A stretch of DNA of 64,000 nt from Oasisia sp. SBJ-2009 (Eukaryota; Annelida; Polychaeta; Sabellida; Siboglinidae). The position numbers were made by a program, and so were the translations under genes. A model generated the notes under the pieces. It was given only the letters and a program-made list of their open reading frames with translations. It made no database searches and was not told the DNA's origin. The stretch lies in NCBI GenBank assembly GCA_964017155.1, contig OZ024854.1, positions 69,309,254 to 69,373,253 on the forward strand, given 5' to 3'. Shown here one piece after another: positions 59,501 through 64,000 of this stretch (its first letter is position 1; each line of letters opens with the position of its first letter).

Positions 59501-62485
59501 TGGTCTCTTACTGGCATGAGTTGTGTGAGGCGTGTTTGAAGCAAGTCTTGATTATATCAAATATCGGTCTCAGGTGACTGGAGCAGAGTTGACCACCGTC
59601 CAGAAGACAGTGACGCTGATGACATCTGTGATGACGATGAAGATGATGAGGTCAGCTATATGGTCATTGATGATGACGCTGACATTGATGAGTCATGTGG
59701 CATTGACGATGCGGAGGGATATTGTCCCGCAGTGCAGCAAGTAAGTACTGCCACCTGGTGGTGATGGTGGGCCAAGAGTAGCGTGACATAGTCGGTGTCA
59801 CATGGGTGTGACACCTACCTCGTGTGACATGGGGTACATGGATCATGGTAAAGGTGTAACATGGGGTAGTTGTAACAGGGTAGATGTGTAACATGTGGTA
59901 GGTGTAACAGGGTAGATGTGTATCATGGGGTAGGTGTAACAGGGTAGAGGTGTAACATGGGGTATGTGTAACAGGGTAGAGGTGTATTGTGGGGTAGGTG
60001 TAACAGGGTAGAGGTGTATCATGAGGTAGGTGTCACTCAAGGTAGATATAAGACTGTGGATGGACTGTGTAGATGTGACTGTGGGTGGACTGTGTAGATG
60101 TGACTGTGGGTGGACTGTGTAGATGTGACTGTGGGTGGACTGTGTAGATGTGACTGTGGGTGGACTGTGTAGATGTGACTGTGGGTGGACTGTGTAGACG
60201 TGACTGTGGGTGGACTGTGTAGACGTGACTGTGGGTGGACTGTGTAGACGTGACTGGGGGTGGACTGTGTAGACGTGACTGGGGGTGGATTGTGTAGATG
60301 TGATTGGGGGTGGATTGTGTAGATGTGATTGGGGGTGGATTGTGTAGACGTGATTGGGGGTGGATTGTGTAGACATGACTGGGGGTGGATGTAGATGTGA
60401 TTGGGGGTGGATTGTGTAGACGTGATTGGAGGTGGACTGTGTAGATGTGATTGGGGGTGGACTGTGTAGATGTGATTGGGGATGGACTGTGTAGATGTGA
60501 TTGGGGGTGGACTGCGTAGATGTGATTGGGGGTGGACTGCGTAGATGTGATTGGGGGTGGATTGTGTAGATGTGATTGGGGGTGGATTGTGTAGATGTGA
60601 TTGGGGGTGGACTGTGTAGATGTGATTGGGGGTGGACTGTGTAGATGTGATTGGGGGTGGACTGTGTAGATGTGATTGGGGATGGACAGTGTAGATGTGA
60701 TTGGGGATGGACTGTGCAGATGTGATTGGGGATGGACTGTGTAGATGTGATTGGGGGTGGACTGTGTAGATGTGATTGGGGGTGGACTGTGTAGATGTGA
60801 TTGGGGGTGGATTGTGTAGATGTGATTGGGGGTGGACTGTGTAGATGTGATTGGGGTGGACTGTGTAGATGTGATTGGGGGTGGACTGTGTAGATGTGAT
60901 TGGGGGTGGACTGTGTAGATGTGATTGGAGATGGACTGTGTAGATGTGATTGGGAGTGGACTGTGTAGATGTGATTGGGGGTGGACTGTGTAGATGTGAT
61001 TGGGGGTGGACTGTGTAGATGTGATTGGGGATGGACTGTGTAGATGTGATTGGGGTGGACTGTGTAGATGTGATTGGGGATGGACTGTGTAGATGTGATT
61101 GGGGATGGACTGTGTAGATGTGATTGGGGGTGGACTGTGTAGATGTGATTGGGGATGGACTGTGTAGGTGTGATTGGGGATGGACTGTGTAGGTGTGATT
61201 GGGGGTGGATTGTGTAGGTGTGATTGGGGTGGATTGTGTAGATGTGATTGGGGTGGATTGTGTAGATGTGACTGGGGTGGATTGTGTAGGTGTGATTGGG
61301 GTGGATTGTGTAGATGTGATTGGGGTGGATTGTGTAGATGTGACTGGGGTGGATTGTGTAGGTGTGACTGGGGGTGGATTGTGTAGGTGTGATTGGGGGT
61401 GGATTGTGTAGATGTGATTGGGGGTGGATTGTGTAGGTGTGATTGGGGGTGGACTGTGTAGATGTGATTGGGGATGGACTGTGTAGATGTGATTGGGGGT
61501 GGACTGTGTAGATGTGATTGGGGATGGACTGTGTAGATGTGATTGGGGATGGACTGTGTAGGTGTGATTGGGGGTGGATTGTGTAGGTGTGATTGGGGCT
61601 GGACTGTGTAGGTGTGATTGGGGGTGGACTGTGTAGATGTGATTGGGGGTGGACTGTGAAGGTGTGATTGGGGGTGGATTGTGTAGATGTGATTGGGGGT
61701 GGATTGTGTAGATGTGATTGGGGGTGGCTTGTGTAGGTGTGATTGGGGGTGGATTGTGTAGGTGTGATTGGGGTGGATTGTGTAGATGTGATTGGGGTGG
61801 ATTGTGTAGATGTGACTGGGGTGGATTGTGTAGGTGTGACTGGGGGTGGATTGTGTAGGTGTGATTGGGGGTGGATTGTGTAGATGTGATTGGGGGTGGA
61901 TTGTGTAGGTGTGATTGGGGGTGGACTGTGTAGATGTGATTGGGGGTGGACTGTGTAGGTGTGATTGGGGGTGGACTGTGTAGGTGTGATTGGGGGTGGA
62001 CTGTGTAGGTGTGATTGGGGGTGGACTGTGTAGGTGTGATTGGGGGCGGATTGTGTAGATGTGATTGGGGGTGGATTGTGTAGGTGTGATTGGGGGTGGA
62101 TTGTGTAGATGTGATTGGGGGTGGATTGTGTAGGTGTGATTGGGGGTGGATTGTGTAGGTGTGATTGGGGGTGGATTGTGTAGGTGTGACTGGGGTGGAT
62201 TGTGTAGATCCTGTGTGCTTGGGGGTGGATTGTGTAGATGTGATTGGGGGAGGACGTATGGGACTAGCTCAGTTTCAAACAGTTGTCATGTCCTGCCTAT
62301 TGCATTCTGGATGCAAACATGTCACAACATGTTGATTTGAACACATAGTGGCAGCACTGGTCTTGCTGTAGATACTGCACGAGGCACATCTTCTGAAGGG
62401 CCTCGTGAAGCACGTGCTGCCCCGGGTGGGCCTCGCTGTGAGAAGTCTCATCCTCGCCAACAGTCGCGCCCTCACCAATGGCCTG
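36537..62485 (+). CDS. FBXL5: F-box/LRR-repeat protein 5, first seven coding exons (spliced)
   Basis: FBXL5 is the substrate receptor of an SCF ubiquitin ligase that degrades iron regulatory proteins; its N-terminal hemerythrin-like domain binds a di-iron centre and senses iron and oxygen (established for vertebrates). Exons at 36537-36629, 44661-44834, 47276-47425, 48549-48711, 50891-51187, 59574-59740 and 62372-62485 join in one frame to give 386 residues. The iron-ligand positions known from human FBXL5 all have counterparts: His18, His58, Glu59, Glu62, His88, His133 and Glu137. The F-box spans about residues 242-285 ('LPPEVLLHVFGYLDP'). An acidic linker ends in 'DDDADIDES', matching the vertebrate 'DEDADIDES'. 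Residues 349-386 open the LRR region. The remaining LRRs lie beyond the window. The start was chosen by alignment: 'MSPCVPVPEEVDVF' against human 'MAPFPEEVDVF'. Confidence 0.96.
36690..36925. other. Unexplained coding-like segment in FBXL5 intron 1
   Basis: This unique, relatively GC-rich stretch looks protein-like on both strands. The - strand frame includes 'VIPEDIVNDCYARDSESAS' and 'GSCVIIDVDGTYRQNGS'; the + strand frame includes 'GITIVDDVFGDHLEFNDV'. I recognise neither. It may be a transposon remnant, an antisense exon or chance. Confidence 0.3.
37140..37835. mobile_element. Long-arm foldback element
   Basis: Two inverted arms of about 150 bp with roughly 75-85% identity by eye. The left arm lies at about 37180-37325 ('tattcttccggctgcc', 'gagtgtagttg', 'gcgacccttg', 'gaaccagtcgc'), and the complement at about 37665-37795 ('ggcagccggaagaata', 'caactacactc', 'caagggtcgcgg'). 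The central 340 bp is AT-rich without a transposase. Divergence between the arms implies an old insertion. Confidence 0.7.
37836..38202 (+). other. FBXL5 intron 1, unique part
   Basis: Single-copy AT-rich intron; nothing recognised. Confidence 0.5.
38203..38353. repeat. (TA)n microsatellite
   Basis: About 150 bp of alternating TA with 'aaatatta' interruptions, self-complementary as a whole. Confidence 0.95.
38354..38908 (+). other. FBXL5 intron 1, unique part
   Basis: Single-copy AT-rich sequence up to the target duplication of the hAT-type element; nothing recognised. Confidence 0.5.
38909..40462. mobile_element. Non-autonomous hAT-type element with 8 bp target duplication
   Basis: The body 38917-40454 (1,538 bp) is bounded by perfect 12 bp terminal inverted repeats CAGAGATGGAGT and flanked by identical 8 bp direct repeats GTGCCTAG (38909-38916 and 40455-40462). 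An 8 bp duplication with CAG-starting ends is the hallmark of hAT elements. Both subterminal regions (38930-39070 and 40310-40450) hold repeated 'GTACTCGAGTACGAGTAC' palindromes and 'gattacttt' boxes. The centre (39280-39540) has a second set of 'ttgtatttgaattcaaata' palindromes, possibly a nested element. No transposase ORF. Confidence 0.88.
40463..40860 (+). other. FBXL5 intron 1, unique part
   Basis: Single-copy sequence between two mobile elements. A chance + strand ORF (40713-41078) runs into the next element. Nothing recognised. Confidence 0.45.
40862..42410. mobile_element. Inverted-repeat element whose right arm became a G-rich array
   Basis: The left arm at 40866-40940 ('ccctccatacataact' ... 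'ttccggacaaaaccccct') is the complement of sequence at 41660-41735 and of the array that follows. From about 41664 to 42408 the + strand repeats 'gggggttttgtcc' with 3-4 base linkers (aag, gag, ggag; about 15-17 bp units). It is interrupted by a larger segment, 'agatggcttatgtgtag' and 'agggagttatgtatgg', at about 41758, 41974 and 42176, that is, three higher-order repeats. The middle (40945-41655) is AT-rich with two (TA)n tracts at 41406-41444 and 41522-41562. Confidence 0.75.
42411..43120 (+). other. FBXL5 intron 1, unique part
   Basis: Single-copy AT-rich sequence with no recognised content. Confidence 0.5.
43124..43430 (-). mobile_element. Possible retroelement 3' end with (ATTC)n tail
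   Basis: A (GAAT)n run at 43125-43141 is followed by 'gatgttttttattctacc' and then, at 43295-43370, a GC-richer 'gatcaggagactcctcta' segment. This resembles the tail-first layout of an old, reverse-oriented non-LTR element or SINE. No ORF. Low confidence. Confidence 0.3.
43616..44027. repeat. 47 bp minisatellite, block 1
   Basis: About nine units of 47 bp containing 'agaagagctgatgctgttg' and 'ttcctgttctccacttgta', with two variants ('ggttttata' and 'atgttgtag'). Confidence 0.95.
44028..44315 (+). other. AT-rich insertion splitting the 47 bp array
   Basis: 288 bp of AT-rich sequence lies between two blocks of the same repeat. It starts with 'gtttaacaaggtttaacaag' and contains A-runs. It probably inserted into, or was trapped within, the array. 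Confidence 0.5.
44316..44620. repeat. 47 bp minisatellite, block 2
   Basis: About six to seven units of the same 47 bp repeat, decaying towards exon 2 (last unit about 40 bp before its acceptor). Confidence 0.93.
44661..44834 (+). CDS. FBXL5: FBXL5 coding exon 2
   Basis: 174 nt (58 codons, residues 32-89), acceptor 'atttagttgcag', donor 'gtaaca' at 44835, phase 0 at both ends. It carries 'FVEFKSHEQIENRF' with the iron ligands His58, Glu59 and Glu62, and ends in 'AVCNCHK' with His88, the counterpart of human His80. The loop between Glu62 and His88 is seven residues longer than in human FBXL5. Confidence 0.95.
44835..46845 (+). other. FBXL5: FBXL5 intron 2, mostly unique
   Basis: Contains a C13 run at 44995-45007 and a 'ttcaattcaattcaattta' repeat at about 45701, which may be the tail of an old retroelement running to about 46300. 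The rest is single-copy AT-rich sequence. The 69-codon ORF at 46038-46247 has no recognisable domain. Confidence 0.5.
46846..47257. repeat. 15 bp minisatellite before exon 3
   Basis: About 27 units of 15 bp, 'ggtcagtactgccgt', ending 18 bp before the exon 3 acceptor. The period of 15 keeps several frames open (189- and 258-codon ORFs), which I treat as artefacts. Confidence 0.95.
47276..47425 (+). CDS. FBXL5: FBXL5 coding exon 3
   Basis: 150 nt (50 codons, residues 90-139), acceptor 'tttgtgctccag', donor 'gtgggc' at 47426, phase 0. It carries 'KVFLPHMEEEEE' with the ligands His133 and Glu137, matching human 'RDFLPHMKEEEE'. The exon break after the Glu run matches the onset of 'VFQP' in exon 4. 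Confidence 0.95.
47405..47660 (+). repeat. Diverged tandem copies of exon 3 donor region
   Basis: Five imperfect copies, about 57 bp apart, of the exon 3 end plus early intron. The original reads 'cacatggaagaggaagagg' then 'ctcccctaactccctctta'. Later copies start near 47468, 47525, 47580 and 47638 with 'cacaggaggaggagg', 'cacactgatggggagg', 'catatggaggaggatg' and 'cacaaggaggagag'. Confidence 0.65.
47737..48222. repeat. 37 bp minisatellite in intron 3
   Basis: About 13 nearly identical units of 37 bp with 'tacaagtggagagcagtgtg' and 'tgtcctcagatgtg'. Because 37 is not a multiple of three the reading frame cycles, and all frames happen to stay open; not coding. Confidence 0.95.
48335..48548 (+). 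repeat. 28 bp minisatellite carrying copies of exon 4 acceptor
   Basis: Seven decoy copies of 'gtgttgtgcag|gtgttcac', with exon-start positions at 48353, 48381, 48409, 48437, 48465, 48493 and 48521, all exactly 28 bp apart and leading to the true one at 48549 ('gtgttccag'). The exon 4 frame is open back to 48291. Confidence 0.95.
48549..48711 (+). CDS. FBXL5: FBXL5 coding exon 4
   Basis: 163 nt, acceptor 'gtgttgtgcag', donor 'gtgagt' at 48712, phases 0 in and 1 out. Residues 140-193: 'VFQPLLQQVFSYEELCELR' matches human 'VFQPMLMEYFTYEELKDIK', the end of the hemerythrin-like domain, followed by a variable helix. Confidence 0.95.
48950..50875. repeat. 37 bp minisatellite with TGACTCA in every unit
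   Basis: About 52 units of 37 bp: 'gagtctgactcactgagag' then 'caagtgttggtcttaga'. Each holds the heptamer TGACTCA. Units differ mainly at one base (ttagagg or ttagaag). The final unit runs into the exon 5 acceptor ('caagtgttattctttcacag'). Confidence 0.96.
50891..51187 (+). CDS. FBXL5: FBXL5 coding exon 5 (F-box)
   Basis: 297 nt, acceptor 'ttctttcacag', donor 'gtgggt' at 51188, phases 1 in and 1 out. Residues 194-292: a Ser/Thr/Asp-rich linker, then the F-box 'LPPEVLLHVFGYLDP' and 'GWSRLSLEPQLWTH', matching human 'LPPEVMLSIFSYLNP'. The F-box binds SKP1 (family knowledge). The end 'ILPIQWAQ' joins exon 6 'GDW', as in human 'YPVHWARGDW'. Confidence 0.96.
51188..52103 (+). repeat. 37-40 bp minisatellite carrying copies of exon 5 donor
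   Basis: About 24 units, the first three about 40 bp and the rest 37 bp, of 'gtgggtggtctcttactg' then 'tttatataatgagcacaag'. Each unit junction 'acaag|gtgggt' copies the true donor 'cgcaag|gtgggt'. The array continues between and after the two LINE copies. Confidence 0.95.
52149..54662 (-). pseudogene. LINE copy 1 reverse transcriptase part of ORF
   Basis: 837 codons open. Reverse transcriptase blocks lie at about residues 376-400 ('KDASIVTIYKKGDRTD'), 428-440 ('QCGFRGNRSTVDM'), 461-470 ('VFVDFSKAFD', catalytic Asp464), 518-530 ('TNGVKQGCVLAPT') and 581-590 ('LLFADDSALV', catalytic Asp585 and Asp586). The C-terminal region 700-780 has 'LLYGAEAWTV' and 'LRWTGHLMRM'. All catalytic residues are present. 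The N-terminal 30 or so residues overlap the endonuclease frame; the first Met is only where the frame opens after the frameshift, so it is not a natural start. Confidence 0.9.
54575..55333 (-). pseudogene. LINE copy 1 endonuclease part of ORF
   Basis: 252 codons. An endonuclease/exonuclease/phosphatase domain is visible from about residue 75: 'LLTIGQWNVRTLLD' (Asn), 'DIAALCETRFSES' (catalytic Glu), 'SVYAPTM' and 'LLIGDFNARIG' (Asp and Asn). Just after 'GKHGIGKCNS' the frame shifts into the reverse transcriptase frame near 54627, consistent with one missing base. The element therefore cannot make a normal fused protein without frameshifting. Confidence 0.85.
55594..55861 (+). repeat. 37 bp array between the two LINE copies
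   Basis: About seven units of the exon-5-donor minisatellite. The stretch from about 51881 to 52103 recurs here at +3,758 bp, showing that the duplication includes host repeat as well as LINE. Confidence 0.93.
55907..58420 (-). pseudogene. LINE copy 2 reverse transcriptase part of ORF
   Basis: 837 codons, identical to the copy at 52149-54662, with the same catalytic motifs ('FVDFSKAFD', 'FADD'). Confidence 0.9.
58333..59091 (-). pseudogene. LINE copy 2 endonuclease part of ORF
   Basis: 252 codons, identical to the copy at 54575-55333, ending in the same frameshift near 58385. Confidence 0.85.
59352..59515 (+). repeat. End of the 37 bp exon-5-donor array
   Basis: Four units after LINE copy 2, ending about 60 bp before exon 6. 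Confidence 0.92.
59574..59740 (+). CDS. FBXL5: FBXL5 coding exon 6 (acidic linker)
   Basis: 167 nt, acceptor 'tatcggtctcag', donor 'gtaagt' at 59741, phases 1 in and 0 out. Residues 293-348: 'GDWSRVDHRPEDSDADD', an Asp/Glu-rich stretch, then 'VIDDDADIDES', the counterpart of human 'EWDEDADIDES'. Spliced from exon 5 across the 8.4 kb intron with the LINE pair. Confidence 0.93.
59815..60045. repeat. Degenerate 30-34 bp repeat
   Basis: About seven loosely repeated units of 'ggtgtaacagggtagaggtg' type with 'aacatggggta'. Confidence 0.85.
60046..62265. repeat. 25 bp G-rich minisatellite
   Basis: About 88 units of 25 bp, 'gtgtagatgtgattgggggt' plus 'ggact' or 'ggatt'. Variants with 'gtgtaggtg' and 24 bp 'tggggtgg' units are clustered at 61160-61430 and 61700-62200, and these two blocks resemble each other. 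Confidence 0.95.
62372..62485 (+). CDS. FBXL5: FBXL5 coding exon 7 (start of LRR region)
   Basis: 114 nt (38 codons, residues 349-386), acceptor 'gtcttgctgtag', donor 'gtaggt' at 62486, phase 0. It contains 'LLKGLVKHVLPRVGLAV' and 'LILANSRALTNGL', matching human 'LLHGLIHNVLPYVGTSV' and 'LVLAYSSAVSS'. Later LRR exons are not in the window. Confidence 0.93.
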
Positions 62486-63215
62486 GTAGGTGACTTCACC
62501 CTCACAGTTCACCACCCTCACCAACTCCCTCACAGTTCACCACCCTCACCAACACCCTCATAGTTCAACACCCTCACCAACACCCTCACAGTTCACCACC
62601 CTCACCAACACCCTCACAGTTCACCACCCTCACCAACACCCTCACAGTTCACCACCCTCACCAACAACCTCACAGTTCACCACCCTCACCAACACCCTCA
62701 CAGTTCAACACCCTCACCAACACCCTCACAGTTCACCACTCTCACCAACACCCTCACAGTTCACCACCCTCACCAACACCCTCATAGTTCACCACCCTCA
62801 CCAACAACCTCACAGTTCAACACCCTCACAGTTCAACACCCTCACCAACACCCTCACAGTTCACCACCCTCACCAACACCCTCACAGTTCAACACCCTCA
62901 CCAACACCCTCATAGTTCACCACCCTCACCAACAACCTCATAGTTCACCACCCAAATCAACACCCTCACAGTTTACATCCCTCACCAACAACCTCACAGT
63001 TCACCACCCACATCAACACCATCACAGTTCACCACCTTCACCAACAACCTCACAGTTCACCACCCTCACCAACACCCTCACAGTTCACCACCCTCACCAA
63101 CACCCTCACAGTTCACCACCCTCACCATCAACCTCGCAGTTCACCACCCTCACCAACAACCTCACAGTTTACATCCCTCACCAATGACCCGGTAGATGGC
63201 GTCACCATCACAGTC
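62468..63215 (+). repeat. 28 bp minisatellite seeded by exon 7 donor
   Basis: About 24 units of 28 bp, 'caccctcaccaacaccctca' plus 'cagttcac'. The exon end and intron start ('ccctcaccaatggcctg|gta' ... 'caccctcacagttcac') form the left border. A diverged copy of the same junction ('cctcaccaatgacccg|gta', 'caccatcacagtccg') forms the right border at 63178-63215. Confidence 0.9.
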
Positions 63216-63410
63216 CGTAAGGCCATGCCATTTACCATTGCAAAGGTAAAATGGGGGCGCTACCTAGCGGTACTTCTTTAGTGTTCCTGTTTCCTTCAGT
63301 GACATTCACCAGGTGGAGACACCAAATTTGCTGTGTGCATTCTAAACTAACATACTGGCAATGACATCCTATAAAATTCAAGTTTAACACAGGGAGATAG
63401 CATGTGTCGA
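63216..63410 (+). other. FBXL5: FBXL5 intron 7, unique part
   Basis: Short single-copy intron sequence; nothing recognised. Confidence 0.5.
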
Positions 63411-64000
63411 TCGAAAATGACTGGAAACTATTTATTCATCCACATGACAATTATGTGATCAAAAGAGTGCAGAGTTGAAACTTTTCATCCACATGATGAT
63501 TATGTGATCACGAGTGCAGACGTTGAAACTATTCATCTATGTAATGATTATGTGATCAAAAGAGTGCAGAGGTTGAAACTATTCATCCACATGATGATTA
63601 TGTGATCAAAAGAGTGCAGAGGTTGAAACTTTTTATTTATCCACATGATGATTACGTGATCAAAAAAGTGCAGAGGTTGAAACTATTCATCCACATGATG
63701 ATTATGTGATCAAAAGAGTGCAGACATTGAAACTATTCATCCATATGATTATGTGATCACGAGTGCAGACGTTGGAACTATTCATCTATGTGATGATTAT
63801 GTGATCAAAAGAGTGCAGAAGTTGAAACTATTCATCCACATGATGATTATGTGATCAAAAGAGTGCAGACGTTGAAACCTTTTATTTATCCACATGATGA
63901 TTATGTGATCAAAAAAGTGCAGAGGTTGAAACTGTTCATCCACATGATGATTATGTGATCAAAAGAGTGCAGACGTTGAAACTGTTCATCCACATGATGA
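63411..64000. repeat. 50 bp minisatellite, cut by window edge
   Basis: About 11 units of 50 bp with 'gttgaaactattcatccac' and 'atgatgattatgtgatcaaa'. It continues past the end of the window. Confidence 0.95.

Overview
The window looks like nuclear DNA of an invertebrate animal. It has GT-AG introns whose phases match across two multi-exon genes, a non-LTR retrotransposon, several non-autonomous DNA transposons and an extreme load of minisatellites. The second gene is clearly FBXL5, the iron-sensing F-box protein. As far as I recall FBXL5 is absent from flies and nematodes, so a lophotrochozoan (for example a mollusc) or an invertebrate deuterostome is likely. This is inference; no species is claimed.

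Layout, all genes on the + strand. 1-6692: 5' flank or upstream introns of gene 1, mostly tandem arrays. 6693-30121: the last nine exons of an unrecognised gene (478 residues visible, ending in a stop codon), separated by introns made almost entirely of minisatellites, the largest an 8.3 kb array of about 223 units of 37 bp. 30122-36536: intergenic, with two more arrays and a decayed reverse-transcriptase fragment. 36537-62485: the first seven coding exons of FBXL5, covering the hemerythrin-like domain, the F-box, the acidic linker and the start of the LRR region; the 3' exons lie beyond the window. FBXL5 intron 1 carries a long foldback element, a clean 1,538 bp hAT-type element with an 8 bp target duplication, and an inverted element whose right arm has grown into a G-rich array. 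FBXL5 intron 5 carries two tandem copies, offset by 3,758 bp, of a 3.5 kb LINE on the - strand, embedded in a minisatellite. An intron of gene 1 carries a MITE of about 0.8 kb.

The most unusual feature is where the arrays sit. At least eight exon-intron junctions in the two unrelated genes are the apparent seeds of a neighbouring array. The repeat unit contains the splice site plus the adjoining exon bases, so each true splice site stands beside a few to more than a hundred near-copies. Several decoys would add a premature stop if used, while two at FBXL5 exon 4 would give in-frame extensions.

Most long open reading frames in the window are artefacts of reading through repeats, especially where the unit length is a multiple of three or the unit lacks stops. 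They are not annotated as genes.
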